A stretch of DNA of 64,000 nt from Gemmatimonadales bacterium (GCA_036279355.1 DASUJH010000060.1:1-64000); one strand, 5' to 3'; numbered from the stretch's first letter, positions 33,932 to 44,366 are shown. Program-made: numbers and translations. Notes: generated by a model from the sequence alone, not told the origin.

Positions 33932-35617
33932 ATGCTATCCGACGTGACCCATTCGATGCGATCGAACGGCGCGAACGGTTCCGGGGCGCCCCGGGCGCTC
34001 GCGCCGGGGGCGCCACGACCAATCTTCGAGCGCTCGCCCGCCGAGGCGACGCTCCGCGCGGCCTTGCAGCGCGACCGGGAGGGGGCCACGGCCGAGGCGA
34101 TCGCCGGGTTCACTGCGGCCGTGGAAATGGCTGAGGAGAGCGGAGAAGATGCGGTCTTCGCAGAGGCATTGCGCCGGCTGGCGGTCGTTCGGCATCGGAG
34201 CGGCGACACGGCGCCCGCCCGCGAGCTGTGCCAGCGCAGCTTCGACATCGCCACTCGCCGCCTGGCCGACGCGCGCCTCGGCGCGGAGGCGCTGAACGCG
34301 CTCGCAAGCTTCGACCTCGAGGCGGGCGCCATCGAGTCGGCGGAAGAGACCTACCGGCGGGCGCTGGTGCTCGCCCGCGACATCGCCGCGGTCCGCGTGG
34401 CAATCGAGCAGAACCTCGGCATTCTGGCCAACATCCGCGGCAATTACACCGACGCGCTGGCGCACTATCACCGCGCGCTCGAGGCGGCGCAGGGTGGCGA
34501 CGATCAGCGCAGTTGTGCGGTGATCTATCACAACCTGGGCATGATCAGCGCCGATCGACATCGGTGGGACGAGGCCGACTCCTACTTCCGGCAGAGCCGC
34601 CGGATTGCCGAGGAGGTGAAGGACGCGCATCTCCGCGGCCTCTGCCTGCTGAACCACGCGGAGGTGCACGTCGCCCGCGGGCGGATGGAGCAGGCGCTCA
34701 GGTACGCGGAAGGCGCGCTGACTGCCTTCGACGAGCTGCACGCGCATCTCGACAAGGCGGACGCCTACAAGGTTATAGGCGTCGTGTTCCGCGAGGTGGG
34801 CCGCACGGCGCTCGCGGAGGCGCGCCTCAAGACGGCAGTGGAGTTGGCCGCAAGCACCGGCGGTGTCCTGAGCGAGGCGGAGGCCACCCGCGAGCTGGCC
34901 ATTCTCTCTCAGTCCACCGGCCGGAACCAGGACGCGCTGCGGCTGCTCAGCGCATCGCATAAGCTTTTCCGGCGACTCGACGCGCGGGCGGACCTGGTTG
35001 ACGTCGCGTCCAAGATGGACCGGCTGGAGGCGACCTATCTCGCCGTGGTGCGCGAGTGGGGCCGGTCGATCGAGTCGGCGGACACCTACACCCACGGCCA
35101 CTGCGAGCGGGTGGCGGACTACGGCGCGGCGGTGGCCGGCGCGCTCGGGCTCGACGACGGGGTGGTGACCACGATCCGGCTCGGCGCCTACCTGCACGAC
35201 CTCGGGAAGGTGCGCATCCCGCACGAGATCCTGAACAAGCCGGGCCGGTTGACGGACGTAGAGTTCGGGGTAATGAAGAAGCACCCGGAGTGGGGGCTCG
35301 AGCTTGTCGCCGACATCGAGTTTCCGTGGGACATCAAGCCGATCATCCGCTCGCACCACGAGAAATACGATGGCAGCGGCTATCCCGACGGGCTCGTGGG
35401 CGACGCAATTCCGCTCGGCGCGCAGGTCATCTGCGTGGTGGACGTGTACGACGCGCTCACCACGACGCGCAGCTATCGCGCGGCGATGTCGAAGGAGGAA
35501 GCGCTCGGGCGGATGCGGGAGAGCGGGCACTGGTGGCGGCCGGACGTGTTCGCGGCGTTCGAGCGGGCGATCGGCCACCCTGGCGCGGACGGGCAGCGCC
35601 AGGGTGCCGCGGCGTAG
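33932..35617 (+). CDS. TPR-repeat protein with C-terminal HD-GYP domain
   Basis: 561 residues. Residues about 25-370 are TPR-like helices (ALNALASFDLEAGAIESAEE, EQNLGILANIRGNYTDALAH, YHNLGMISADRHRWDEADSY). A helical linker (DLVDVASKMDRLEATYLAVV) leads to an HD-GYP domain (about 375-550) with YTHGHCERVADYG, YLHDLGKVRIPHEILNKPG (HD at 422-423), MKKHPEWG, IIRSHHEKYDGSGYPDGL and DVYDALTTTRSYR. HD-GYP proteins with these residues hydrolyse cyclic di-GMP. No receiver domain is present; the TPR part may take its place as the sensor. Start ATG 33932 or 33956; neither has a good Shine-Dalgarno. No diguanylate cyclase is nearby. Confidence 0.9.
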   Translation: MLSDVTHSMRSNGANGSGAPRALAPGAPRPIFERSPAEATLRAALQRDREGATAEAIAGFTAAVEMAEESGEDAVFAEALRRLAVVRHRSGDTAPARELCQRSFDIATRRLADARLGAEALNALASFDLEAGAIESAEETYRRALVLARDIAAVRVAIEQNLGILANIRGNYTDALAHYHRALEAAQGGDDQRSCAVIYHNLGMISADRHRWDEADSYFRQSRRIAEEVKDAHLRGLCLLNHAEVHVARGRMEQALRYAEGALTAFDELHAHLDKADAYKVIGVVFREVGRTALAEARLKTAVELAASTGGVLSEAEATRELAILSQSTGRNQDALRLLSASHKLFRRLDARADLVDVASKMDRLEATYLAVVREWGRSIESADTYTHGHCERVADYGAAVAGALGLDDGVVTTIRLGAYLHDLGKVRIPHEILNKPGRLTDVEFGVMKKHPEWGLELVADIEFPWDIKPIIRSHHEKYDGSGYPDGLVGDAIPLGAQVICVVDVYDALTTTRSYRAAMSKEEALGRMRESGHWWRPDVFAAFERAIGHPGADGQRQGAAA

Positions 35618-35835
35618 ACGGGACCGCCGCTCGAGCTACGCCGGCAGCACGCCGATGCCATGGGTCTCGGGCACTTCCTGCACCTGCCCAGGCCAGCTCC
35701 GTCACGTTCGAAGTTCGCGGCCTGACCCACCGTTGGCGCCTCCGGGAGTGCGACGCGGCTGGGGCCGCAGTTTGGTCCCGGGTAAACGAGCTGAGGGTCG
35801 GGACGGTTCCGCAGCGGCGATGAGCGGTCGCGCGG

Positions 35836-37953
35836 CTACAGCTGGCTGCGTGTGCCCTCAGCCAGCACGCGGTGCGTGGATCGCTCGCCCTCGGCATTGC
35901 GCGGCTGGCGCTGCAGGTACACCCCGTCCGCCCCGAGCTCCCACGCCTGCCGGTTGTCCTTCCACATGAGCTCGAGCAGACTCAGGATCGTGGCGCGGTG
36001 GGCCGGCGAGTCGATCGGCACCACGCATTCGATCCGCCGCTCGAAGTTGCGGGGCATCCAGTCGGCCGAGCCGATGTAGACCTCGGCGTCGCCGCCGTTC
36101 AGGAAGTAGTACGCGCGCGAGTGCTCCAGGAAGCGGCCCACGATGCTGATCACGCGAATGTTGTCGCTCACCCCGGCGAGCCCCGGCCGGAGGCAGCAGA
36201 TGCCGCGGACGATGAGATCGACCGCGACCCCGGCCCGCGACGCCTCGTAAAGCGCCGCGATCAAGTCCGGATCGACCAGCGCGTTGAGCTTGGCGAAGAT
36301 CCATGCGGGCCGCCCCGCCTCGCGGTGGCGGATCTCCCGCCGGATCATCTCGAGGAAGAACTCGCGCATGCCACGCGGCGCGACGATGAGCTTGCGGTAG
36401 GCCGCCGGCTGCGCGAATCCGGTGAGCACATTGAAAAGATCTGTGAGATCGGCACCCAGCTCGGCGTTGTCGGTGAGCAGGCCGAAGTCGGTGTAGAGCC
36501 GAGCCGTCTTGGGGTTGTAGTTGCCGGTGCCGATGTGCACGTAGCGGCGCATCGCGTCGCCTTCGCGGCGCACCACCAGCATCACCTTGGCGTGGGTCTT
36601 GAGCCCCGGCACCCCATAGCTCACGTGCACGCCCACGTCTTCCAGCCGCTGGGCCCAGGTGATGTTGTTCTCCTCGTCGAACCGCGCCTGCAGCTCGATC
36701 AGCACCGCCACCTGCTTGCCCCGCTCGGCGGCCTGCGCCAGCATCCGCGCGATGCTCGAATCGCCGCCGGTTCGGTAGAGCGTCAGCTTGATGGCGACGA
36801 CGTCCGGGTCCTCGGTGGCCGCCTGGATGAAGCGCTCCACGGAGGTGGCGAAGCTGTCATACGGGTGGTGCAGGAGGACGTCGCCTTCGCGGATCACCTC
36901 GAAGATGCTGCGCGGGCCCGCGAGGCGCGGCTGCGTGCCCGGGTGGAACGGCGGGTCCTTGAGCGCGGGCAGGTCGAGCGAGGTGAGGCTCAAGAGGTCG
37001 GCGGTGTCCAGCAGGCCCAGCACCTCGTACACGTCGTCACTCGTGAGCGGTGCCGCCGGCTGCTCCTGGTCCTCGCTGAACTCGGCCAGCAACAGCTCGC
37101 GGAGCGATGCCGGCATCGACGCGTGCACCTCGATCCGCACCACCTCGGCGAACCGGCGGTTCCGCACCTCCTCCTGGATCAGGCTCAGCAGGTCCTCGGC
37201 CTCGTCGTCGTTCTCGATCTGGAGATCGGTATCGCGGGTGATGCGGAAGGTGTACCAGCCGAGGATCTCGATGCCGGGAAAGAGCATCTCGAGATTGGCG
37301 CCGATCACCTGTTCCAGCGGCACGAAGCTGTGCGGCGCTGTGAGCGGCACCCAGCGCGGCAGGATCTTGGGCACCTTGACGCGGGCAAAGCGCTCCTCGC
37401 CGTCGGCGCCGCGGAGGGCCACCGCAAGCGAAAGGCTCAGGTTCGAGATGTAGGGGAACGGGTGCCCGGGGTCCACCGCGAGCGGCGTCAGCACCGGAAA
37501 GACGTTGGTCTCGAAGTAGCGGTCGAGGTGCGCGCGATCGGCCGCGGGGAGATCCGCCACCCTCAGCGTGAGGTGCACGCCGTGCGCCGCGAGCGCCGGG
37601 AGCACCTCCTGCATCAGGCAGATCCGGTGCTGCCTGCACAGCTCGCGCACCGTGGTCGAGATGGCGCGGAGCTGGTCTTCCGGCGTCATGCCGTCGGCCG
37701 TGCGCTCGCCGATTCCGACCGCGAGCTGCTGCTTCAGGCCCGCGACGCGCACCTGGAAGAACTCGTCCAGGTTGCTGCTGAAGATGCCCAGGAACTTGAG
37801 CCGCTCGAGGAGCGGGGTGCGGGGGTCCTGCGCCTCGTGCAGCACCCGGCGGTTGAACTCGAGCCAGGACAGCTCGCGGTTGAGGTAGAGCGACGGGTGG
37901 CGAAGGTCGGGCGGCGCTGCCGCGGTCGCCGGAACTTCGGAGAGCGAGGTCAC
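35836..37953 (-). CDS. ppk1: Polyphosphate kinase 1
   Basis: 705 residues; reversibly polymerises the gamma-phosphate of ATP into polyphosphate, at the inner membrane face. It opens with SLYLNRELSWLEFNRRVLHE (N domain), then FLGIFSSNLDEFFQVRVAGL. The catalytic region has GDVLLHHPYDSFATSVERFI, VAIKLTLYRTGGDSSI, VSYGVPGLKTHAKVMLVVRR (with the His expected to be phosphorylated) and YVHIGTGNYNPKTARLYTD. The C-terminus has DLIVRGICCLRPGLAGVSDN and RNFERRIECVVPI. Start is GTG 37953, nine bases after the upstream YvlD-like gene, so it ends a long minus-strand run. Confidence 0.96.
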   Translation of the reverse strand: MTSLSEVPATAAAPPDLRHPSLYLNRELSWLEFNRRVLHEAQDPRTPLLERLKFLGIFSSNLDEFFQVRVAGLKQQLAVGIGERTADGMTPEDQLRAISTTVRELCRQHRICLMQEVLPALAAHGVHLTLRVADLPAADRAHLDRYFETNVFPVLTPLAVDPGHPFPYISNLSLSLAVALRGADGEERFARVKVPKILPRWVPLTAPHSFVPLEQVIGANLEMLFPGIEILGWYTFRITRDTDLQIENDDEAEDLLSLIQEEVRNRRFAEVVRIEVHASMPASLRELLLAEFSEDQEQPAAPLTSDDVYEVLGLLDTADLLSLTSLDLPALKDPPFHPGTQPRLAGPRSIFEVIREGDVLLHHPYDSFATSVERFIQAATEDPDVVAIKLTLYRTGGDSSIARMLAQAAERGKQVAVLIELQARFDEENNITWAQRLEDVGVHVSYGVPGLKTHAKVMLVVRREGDAMRRYVHIGTGNYNPKTARLYTDFGLLTDNAELGADLTDLFNVLTGFAQPAAYRKLIVAPRGMREFFLEMIRREIRHREAGRPAWIFAKLNALVDPDLIAALYEASRAGVAVDLIVRGICCLRPGLAGVSDNIRVISIVGRFLEHSRAYYFLNGGDAEVYIGSADWMPRNFERRIECVVPIDSPAHRATILSLLELMWKDNRQAWELGADGVYLQRQPRNAEGERSTHRVLAEGTRSQL

Positions 37954-37962
37954 CTTGCCGCC

Positions 37963-38328
37963 CTACGGCTTTCGCCCGCCCACGAAGAGCGTCAGCACGG
38001 TGCTCACGATCCCGATTACGAGCCCGCCCCAGAGCGCGGGCCAGAAGCCGTCCACGCTGAAGCCCAGATGCCAGAACGTGGAGAGCCAGGCAGTCAGGAT
38101 GAGCAGCACGGCGTTGATCACCAGCATGAAGAGGCCGAGGGTGATCACGATGAGCGGGCAGCTCAGCACGGTGAGGATCGGGCGCACGAGGGCGTTGATG
38201 ATGCCGAATACCGCCGCCACGATGAGCAGCCGTCCGAACCCGCCGGTGAAGTGCACGCCCGGAATGAGATAGACGGCGACGAGCAGCGCCGCGGCGTTGA
38301 TGAGCAGCCGGATGATGAGATGGCGCAT
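37963..38328 (-). CDS. YvlD/phage-holin-4-like small membrane protein
   Basis: 121 residues with four hydrophobic helices: RHLIIRLLINAAALLVAVYL, GRLLIVAAVFGIINALVRPI, CPLIVITLGLFMLVINAVLL and ALWGGLVIGIVSTVLTLFV. The pattern with NALVRPIL and LG.F..VINA is that of the YvlD family (DUF360, phage holin family 4), inner-membrane proteins of unknown role. ATG 38328 overlaps the stop of the S9 peptidase by one base (ATGA), so translation is coupled. Confidence 0.85.
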   Translation of the reverse strand: MRHLIIRLLINAAALLVAVYLIPGVHFTGGFGRLLIVAAVFGIINALVRPILTVLSCPLIVITLGLFMLVINAVLLILTAWLSTFWHLGFSVDGFWPALWGGLVIGIVSTVLTLFVGGRKP

Positions 38329-40439
38329 CAGCGGGGGCGCGCCACCGAGGGCGCTGCGGAGGTGGCGGAGGCTGGCGCGAGATAGGTATCGAGCCAGTCG
38401 AGCACGGTGCCCCACCAGAGGCGGCGGTTGCGCGGCTTCACCACCCAGTGCCCCTCGTCGGGAAAGTAGAGGAACTTGCCCGGCACGTGGCGCAGCTCGA
38501 GCGCGGTAAAGGCCTGGTAGCCCTCCGACACGTCCACCCGGAAGTCCTGCTGGCTGTGCACGATGAGCATCGGCGTGCTCCAGCGATCGATGAAGTTGGA
38601 GGGCGACCAGCGCTCCAGCAAGGCTCGCGCCGAGGGGGAGAGCGGCGTGCCGCCGAACTCGTGGGTGGGGAACCACAGCTCCTCGGTCGAGCCGAACATG
38701 GAGCGGGTGTTAAACACCCCGTCGTGCGCCACCAGCGCCTTGAAGCGGTCGGTGTGGCCGGCGAGCCAGTAGATCATGTAGCCGCCGTAGGAGGCGCCGG
38801 CCGCGCCCATCCGGTTGCGATCGACGTAGGGCAGGGCCGCCACGACGTCGAGGCCCTTCATGAGATCGGTGTAGGGCGCGCCACCCCAGTGGCGCGAAAT
38901 GCTGTTGGTGAAGCGCTGGCCGTAGCCGGTCGAGCCGTGGAAATTGACGGCCGCGATCACGTAGCCGCGCGCGGCGAACATCGCGTAGTTCCACCGCGCG
39001 TGCCACTCGTCGAGCCAGGCGCCCTGCGGGCCGCCATGGATGAGGTAGATGAGCGGGTAACGCTTCGAACGGTCGAACCCCGGCGGCTTCATTGTCCAGC
39101 CGAATACCGAATCGCCATGAGCGCCGACGAAGCCGAACGGCTCGACAGGTGGGAGATCGAGTGCCGCGAGCGCCGAGTCGTTGACGTGAGTGAGCGGCGC
39201 GGCGCCGCTCCCGTCGAGCGCGGCGTGCCAGAGCTCGGCTGGGCGGTTGCCGCTCTGGCGCAGGAAGACCATCCCCCCGCCGGCCGGTGCCAACTGCAGA
39301 GACGTGTTGACGCCGCCCGCGACGAGGCGGGTGCGCCGCCCGCTCGGCACGTCGATGCGGTACAGCACATTCGTCCCCCGCTCCTCGACCTCGACCATGA
39401 GTGCATGGCCATCGGGCGTCCAGGTGAGAGTGGACGGGCTCAGCATCCAGCTTGGCGTGAGCGAGCGGCGGCGGCCGCTCGCACGATCGTACAGAACGAT
39501 CTCCTGCCGGTCAGCCTCGAACCCCGGCGTGCGCATCGCGAGGTACGCGATGGTGCGGCCGTCGGGCGAAAACGTGGGGCTGTGGTCGTTAGCGTGGCTC
39601 GTCGTGATCGCATGGCGTCCGCTGCCGTCGGGCGCCATGACGAAGATGTCGTTGTTGGTGCTCGTGGCGACGACGGAGTCCGGATTATAGACGACGGCCA
39701 TCTCGTCGCCCGAAGGCGAGAAGGCCACGTCCGCGCCGCCCAGCGCGAGCGTCGGCACGTCGCGATCGAGTGGCGTGACGTCCACGGGGGGCCCCGCCGT
39801 GTCGCCGCTCTCGGCGAGCGGCACGCGGAGCACGTGCTGGCGCAGGCCCGCGCGCCAGTCGGTCCAGTGGCGATAGAAGAGATCGGTCCAGATGCGCGCG
39901 TCGGTGGGCTGGCCGTCGTTCCGCGCGTCGATTTCCTGGTGCGCAGGCCACTTGAGGTCGGTGACGACGTAGAGCGCTCGGCCGTCGGGGCTCCAGTAGA
40001 AATCGGAGATGCCGGTGGGCACGGCGGTGACGCGGGTGGGAGTGCCGCCCGGTGCCGGCATCCGCCAGACCTGGTCGTTACTGTCGCCCTTCGCGAGGAA
40101 CGCGAGAACGCGCCCGTCGGGCGACCAGCGCGGTGCGTGCTCGCTGCCCTGGATGTTCGTCGCTTCGCGCGCGTTGGCGCCGTCCGCTCCGACGAGCCAG
40201 ATGCGTCCGACGTTCTTGTTCTGCTCCAGAGATGGGGTGGTGATGGTGAACGCGACGCTCTTGCCGTCCGGCGAGAGCTGCGGGTCGCTCACCACGTGGA
40301 GCGAAAGGAAATCCTCCACCGTCACGGGGTGCCGGGCCGGGGCCGGCGACTGAGCCCGCGCAGTGATGGGCGCGAACACGAAGAAGACGGCCGCAAGCGG
40401 CGCGACCGCCTGGAGCGCGGCGCCTCCGCGCCGTCTCAC
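38328..40439 (-). CDS. Secreted S9 family serine peptidase
   Basis: 703 residues. A signal peptide ([21 protein letters not shown]) sends it to the periplasm. A seven-bladed propeller (about 40-430) contains repeated [26 protein letters not shown] and [13 protein letters not shown] 'SPDG' motifs, as in TolB/DPP-IV. The alpha/beta-hydrolase domain has [39 protein letters not shown] with Ser550, [10 protein letters not shown] with Asp632 and FPDEGHWVV with His664, a complete catalytic triad. Members are dipeptidyl- or acylaminoacyl-peptidases. Start is GTG 40439, overlapping the mnmA stop (GTGA). Confidence 0.93.
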   Translation of the reverse strand: MRRRGGAALQAVAPLAAVFFVFAPITARAQSPAPARHPVTVEDFLSLHVVSDPQLSPDGKSVAFTITTPSLEQNKNVGRIWLVGADGANAREATNIQGSEHAPRWSPDGRVLAFLAKGDSNDQVWRMPAPGGTPTRVTAVPTGISDFYWSPDGRALYVVTDLKWPAHQEIDARNDGQPTDARIWTDLFYRHWTDWRAGLRQHVLRVPLAESGDTAGPPVDVTPLDRDVPTLALGGADVAFSPSGDEMAVVYNPDSVVATSTNNDIFVMAPDGSGRHAITTSHANDHSPTFSPDGRTIAYLAMRTPGFEADRQEIVLYDRASGRRRSLTPSWMLSPSTLTWTPDGHALMVEVEERGTNVLYRIDVPSGRRTRLVAGGVNTSLQLAPAGGGMVFLRQSGNRPAELWHAALDGSGAAPLTHVNDSALAALDLPPVEPFGFVGAHGDSVFGWTMKPPGFDRSKRYPLIYLIHGGPQGAWLDEWHARWNYAMFAARGYVIAAVNFHGSTGYGQRFTNSISRHWGGAPYTDLMKGLDVVAALPYVDRNRMGAAGASYGGYMIYWLAGHTDRFKALVAHDGVFNTRSMFGSTEELWFPTHEFGGTPLSPSARALLERWSPSNFIDRWSTPMLIVHSQQDFRVDVSEGYQAFTALELRHVPGKFLYFPDEGHWVVKPRNRRLWWGTVLDWLDTYLAPASATSAAPSVARPR

Positions 40440-41494
40440 GCGATCACCCCGCCGCCCAGCACCCGCCCGCCATCCCCGTACAAGACGCCCGACTGCCCCG
40501 GCGCGATGGCGCGCACCGGCTCGGCGAGCGCCAGCCCCATCGTGCCGTCGCCCGCGGAGATTACCGTGGCCGGCACCGCGCGCGCGCGGTAGCGGAGCTG
40601 CACCTCACACCGGTCGTCCGCGCCGAGCGGATCGGCGAGCCAGTTCACCTCGTCGAGCCGCACGCGCCGGCCCAGCAGGTCGCCGGCCGTGCCGAGGACG
40701 ACCTCGCGCGCGCCGGGGCGGATCTCGACTACGTATCGGGCCTCGCGGCCGCCACCGGGCACGCCCTTGCGCTGGCCCACCGTGTAGCGCGCGAACCCGC
40801 GGTGCTCGCCCACGACTTCGCCCGCGGTGGTGACGAACGCGCCCGGCGCGAGCGCGGGGGCGCCGGGCGGCAGGTGACGCTCGAGTACCGCGGCGTAGTC
40901 GTCGTCCGGCACGAAGCAGATCTCCACCGACTCCTCCTTGTTCGCAGTGGTGAGACCCAGGCGCCGGGCATAGGCGCGCGTTTCGGTCTTGGTCAGCTCG
41001 CCGACCGGCGTCAGCATCCGCGCGACGACAGCGCGGTCGATGCCCCAGAGGAAGTAGCTCTGGTCCTTGGCGGCGTCGCGGCCGCGATAGAGCGCGGCGT
41101 CACGAGCGACGGCATAGTGCCCGGTGGCAATCGCGTCGCAGCCGAGCGCGTCGGCGTGGGCCAGCAGGTCGCGGAACTTGGTGAACGAGTTGCACCGGAC
41201 GCACGGAATCGGCGTCCGGCCCCGGCTGTACTCGCTCACGAAGTTCTCGATCACGTGCCGGCTGAAGCGGTCCTCGAGGTTGAGGACGTAGTGCGGAATG
41301 CCGAGCGCGTGGGCTACGTCGCGCGCGTCGGTGATCGAGTCGAGCGAGCAGCAGGGGCGATCGGGGACGGCGTCGCCGTAGCAGAAGAGCTTCATCGTGG
41401 CGCCGATCACGTCGTAGCCCTGCTCCACGAGCCGCGCCGCGGCCACCGAGCTGTCCACGCCGCCCGACATCGCGACCAGCACCCGCGCGCTCAT
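40436..41494 (-). CDS. mnmA: tRNA-specific 2-thiouridylase MnmA
   Basis: 352 residues; adds sulfur to U34 of tRNA for Lys, Glu and Gln. The PP-loop is [17 protein letters not shown]. The catalytic Cys pair is in [17 protein letters not shown] and [15 protein letters not shown]. Further conserved parts are [16 protein letters not shown] and [12 protein letters not shown]; the C-terminal beta barrel is [15 protein letters not shown]. It overlaps the stop of the cysteine desulfurase upstream (ATGA), which supplies the sulfur, so the pair makes metabolic sense. Confidence 0.96.
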   Translation of the reverse strand: MSARVLVAMSGGVDSSVAAARLVEQGYDVIGATMKLFCYGDAVPDRPCCSLDSITDARDVAHALGIPHYVLNLEDRFSRHVIENFVSEYSRGRTPIPCVRCNSFTKFRDLLAHADALGCDAIATGHYAVARDAALYRGRDAAKDQSYFLWGIDRAVVARMLTPVGELTKTETRAYARRLGLTTANKEESVEICFVPDDDYAAVLERHLPPGAPALAPGAFVTTAGEVVGEHRGFARYTVGQRKGVPGGGREARYVVEIRPGAREVVLGTAGDLLGRRVRLDEVNWLADPLGADDRCEVQLRYRARAVPATVISAGDGTMGLALAEPVRAIAPGQSGVLYGDGGRVLGGGVIA

Positions 41495-42687
41495 CGCCCC
41501 AGCACTCCGGCGAGCGCGCGCACCTTGGCGACGACCTCGGGGAACACAGCCGCCGCGCTGTTGACGTCCGCATCGGTCGTGGCGCGGCCCAGGCTGAATC
41601 GGATGGCGCCGATCGCCAGCTCGCGCGGCACGCCCATGGCCGTGAGCACGTGCGACGGCTCGACCGCGCCGGTGGTGCAGGCGGAGCCGCTGGAGACGGC
41701 GACGCCGGCCAGGTCCATGTGCATGAGCAGCGCCTCACTGTCGGCGCCGGGGACGCAGAGGCTGAGAATATGGGGGGCCTGCATGTCGCGCGACGCATCG
41801 CCATCGACCGTCACGCTGGCGTCCGGCACGGCGGCGACAAGTGCGTCGCGCAATCGAGCCCGGAGCGCCGCGAGCCGCGCCACGTGCGCCGGCCGCTCCC
41901 GCGCCGCCAGCTCGGCCGCTGCGCCGAAGCCCACCGCGCCCGCGATGTTTTCAGTGCCCGGCCGGACGCCGCCCTGCTGGCCCCCGCCGTGGATGAGCGG
42001 CTCCAGCAGCTTGGGCTCGCGCGCCACCAATGCGCCGACACCCTTCGGCCCGCCGATCTTGTGTGCCGAGACGCTCAGCAGATCGCAATCGAGCTCACGA
42101 AAGCCGAGCGCGCGATTGCCGAACGCCTGCACCGCGTCGGTGTGAAAGCGTACGCCCGCAGCCCGGCAGCGGCGGGCGATTTCCCCGATGGGCTGCACGA
42201 CCCCGGTCTCGTTGTTGACCCACATCACCGACACGAGCGTCGGCCGCTCGGCGGCGGGCGCGGCGAGCGCCTCATCGAGCGCCGCGAGGTCGAGCAGCCC
42301 GTCGCGCCCCACCGGCAGCAGGGTCTCGCGCCCGTCAAACACCGCCACCGCGTGCGCCGCCGCCAGCACCGCCTTGTGCTCCGTGCCGGGTGTGGCGACG
42401 TGCGCCAGCTCGCCCCGGTGCCGCATCGCGAGCGCCAAGCCGAGGACGGCGAGATTGTCGGCCTCGGTGCCGCCCGAGGTGAAGAGCACCTGCGCCGGCT
42501 CCGCCCCGACGGCCGCGGCCACCTGCCGCCGCGCCTGCTCCAGCCCCGCGCGCGCCGCGCGCCCGAAGCGGTGCGGGCTCGACGGGTTGCCGAACGCCTC
42601 CGCGCCCAAGTACGGGAGCATGGCGTCCCGCGCTTCGGGGCGGACCGGCGTCGTCGCGGCGTGGTCGAGATAGACGGCGGAAGGCAT
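41491..42687 (-). CDS. Cysteine desulfurase (IscS/NifS family)
   Basis: 398 residues; PLP enzyme that takes sulfur from cysteine onto its own Cys. Opening is [20 protein letters not shown]. Then [73 protein letters not shown] with PLP Lys210, and [20 protein letters not shown] with catalytic Cys337. The C-terminal [14 protein letters not shown] is typical. The start at ATG 42687 begins the fold; longer in-frame starts run into the bshB1 gene. Downstream coupling to mnmA suggests it is dedicated to tRNA thiolation, though iron-sulfur assembly is not excluded. Confidence 0.94.
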   Translation of the reverse strand: MPSAVYLDHAATTPVRPEARDAMLPYLGAEAFGNPSSPHRFGRAARAGLEQARRQVAAAVGAEPAQVLFTSGGTEADNLAVLGLALAMRHRGELAHVATPGTEHKAVLAAAHAVAVFDGRETLLPVGRDGLLDLAALDEALAAPAAERPTLVSVMWVNNETGVVQPIGEIARRCRAAGVRFHTDAVQAFGNRALGFRELDCDLLSVSAHKIGGPKGVGALVAREPKLLEPLIHGGGQQGGVRPGTENIAGAVGFGAAAELAARERPAHVARLAALRARLRDALVAAVPDASVTVDGDASRDMQAPHILSLCVPGADSEALLMHMDLAGVAVSSGSACTTGAVEPSHVLTAMGVPRELAIGAIRFSLGRATTDADVNSAAAVFPEVVAKVRALAGVLGR

Positions 42688-42718
42688 GGCGGAAAGATAG
42701 CGCAGCCGCCGCCCCGGC

Positions 42719-43435
42719 TCACATGCTCTGCACGCCGAGCGCCACGACGTCATCCACCAGCACGGTCTCGTGGGTGAAGAATGGCTCGCCATAGCGGCAA
42801 CGCACGAGCGAGCCGTAGTGCGCGTTCTGGGTGGCGATGAGCGAGTAGAAATCCTGTCCCGTGGGAAAGATCTCACCCGCGGCGCGCGCGCCGTCGAACT
42901 GGCTCGCGTAGCAGCGGATCGCCTCGAGCTTGCGGTCGAACTGGGCGCTGATGTCCACCACGAACGTCGGCTTGACCGGATCCTCGCGGTAGGCGAGCGC
43001 GTGCAGAATCTTGTGCGGCCGGTGCGGCGTGCCGCCGGCCTCGTAGCGCGTGAGCCCCGCGAGGAAGCAGGCGTCGCGGCCCAGCTCGGCGGCCACCCGG
43101 TGATCCGGGTGGCGCGCCATGGCGAAGGGCAGGATCACGAGCCGCGGCGCGAAGTGGCGGATCTGCTCCACCACCATGCGTCGGGCATCGTCGGTGTTGG
43201 CAAGGTGCGCGTCGGGCAGACCCGCGTTCCGCCGCTCCGCCACGCCAAGCACCCGCGCCGCGGCTTCCGCCTCCCTGGCGCGGAGCTCCGCGCTCCCGCG
43301 CGTGCCCGTTTCGCCGGCCGTGAGATCGAGGATGCCGGTGGTGTGACCCTGGTCCCTGGCGCGGAGCAGGGTCCCGCCACAGGTGAGCTCCACATCGTCG
43401 CGGTGCGCGGCGATGGCGAGCACGTCAACGGGCAT
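42719..43435 (-). CDS. bshB1: BshB1-like LmbE-family deacetylase (bacillithiol synthesis)
   Basis: 238 residues. PIG-L/LmbE zinc deacetylase fold: VDVLAIAAHRDDVELTCGGT (metal motif HxDD), ILDLTAGETGTRGSAELRAR, ERRNAGLPDAHL, VILPFAMARHPDHRVAAELG and KILHALAYREDP. This arrangement, with TAGExGTRG and AHYGSLVRCRYGEPFF, matches the BshB1 subgroup, which deacetylates GlcNAc-malate to GlcN-malate in bacillithiol synthesis. The other genes of that route are not in the window. Pro of the usual HPDD is Arg here. Its start overlaps the DUF4349 gene by 11 bases. Confidence 0.88.
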   Translation of the reverse strand: MPVDVLAIAAHRDDVELTCGGTLLRARDQGHTTGILDLTAGETGTRGSAELRAREAEAAARVLGVAERRNAGLPDAHLANTDDARRMVVEQIRHFAPRLVILPFAMARHPDHRVAAELGRDACFLAGLTRYEAGGTPHRPHKILHALAYREDPVKPTFVVDISAQFDRKLEAIRCYASQFDGARAAGEIFPTGQDFYSLIATQNAHYGSLVRCRYGEPFFTHETVLVDDVVALGVQSM

Positions 43436-44366
43436 CGGACAACCTCCGTCGGTAGGCGCCCATGGAGCGGCGCAGGAGGAATATCGCCGCGGCGCCGAGA
43501 ATCGCCAGCGGAATGAGGTAGCCGGTGAGCGCGATCGCCCCCGCGGTAAGCGCCACGAGATTCCGCCACGCGGTGCGGAGCGCTTCCTCGATCGGGTTCT
43601 CTCCCGCTGCCACGATGGGCCGCGGCTCGTGCAGCGAGACGCTCAGCGTGCTCACCACGCTCCGCGCGCGAAGGTAGCGGAGCCGGCCGTCGTACCGCTC
43701 GATCTCCTCCCGCACCCGCGCCAGCTCGCGCTCCACCTGAAGGACGTCGGAGAGCTTGCCGGTGCGGGTGGCGAGGAGATCGATGAGCCGCTCCTCCAGC
43801 TTCCGCGCGTTGGTCTCGCGCGCCGTCACGTCGACGAACTCCTCGCCCACGTCCTCGGCCGAGACGTTGACGTACTCGACCCGGCCGATGGGGCGGAGGC
43901 CGGCCACCACGTCGTCAAAGCGGGCGGACGGCACCCTGAGCTCGAGCGTCGCGGAGCGGCTCTGATCGCGGCCGGCTTGGATGGCGGTGTTGCCGACGTA
44001 GCCGCCCACGCGCAGCGCGATGTCGCGGAGCGCCGTGACGGCGGGCTCGATCGAGTCCACCTCGACGCTCGCGTTGCCGGTGCGGATGACCATGGCGGAC
44101 GTGGACGGATCTGCGCCGGGCGGGAGGTCGTCGCCGCGGCCGGCCCGGGCCGCAGCTCCGAGCGCGTCGGCCGCCTGCGCAGTGCTTTGGCTGAGCTCCG
44201 CAGGTGACGCGACGGCGCGGCGGGCGGCCTCATCCATCACTTTCGCCTCGCCGGCGACGTTCCGCGCCGGCTGATCCTTCGAATTCCGGACTGCGGCCGG
44301 ACGCTGACATGCGATGAGCACGGCCGCGAGCGCGGACGCGCGCACGGCGCAACGGATGATGCGCAT
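43425..44366 (-). CDS. DUF4349 lipoprotein
   Basis: 313 residues. Signal ends in AVLIAC (Cys20), a lipobox. The DUF4349 core spans about 85-300: MVIRTGNASVEVDSIEPAVT, VGGYVGNTAIQAGRDQSRSA, ELRVPSARFDDVVAGLRPIG and VDVTARETNARKLEERLIDL, followed by a coiled coil (VLQVERELARVREEIERYDG) and VSTLSVSLHEPRP. The last helix, VALTAGAIALTGYLIPLAIL, is a membrane anchor. The role is unknown. It lies 97 bases after the fourth permease of the export locus and may belong to that transcript. Confidence 0.87.
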   Translation of the reverse strand: MRIIRCAVRASALAAVLIACQRPAAVRNSKDQPARNVAGEAKVMDEAARRAVASPAELSQSTAQAADALGAAARAGRGDDLPPGADPSTSAMVIRTGNASVEVDSIEPAVTALRDIALRVGGYVGNTAIQAGRDQSRSATLELRVPSARFDDVVAGLRPIGRVEYVNVSAEDVGEEFVDVTARETNARKLEERLIDLLATRTGKLSDVLQVERELARVREEIERYDGRLRYLRARSVVSTLSVSLHEPRPIVAAGENPIEEALRTAWRNLVALTAGAIALTGYLIPLAILGAAAIFLLRRSMGAYRRRLSDAR

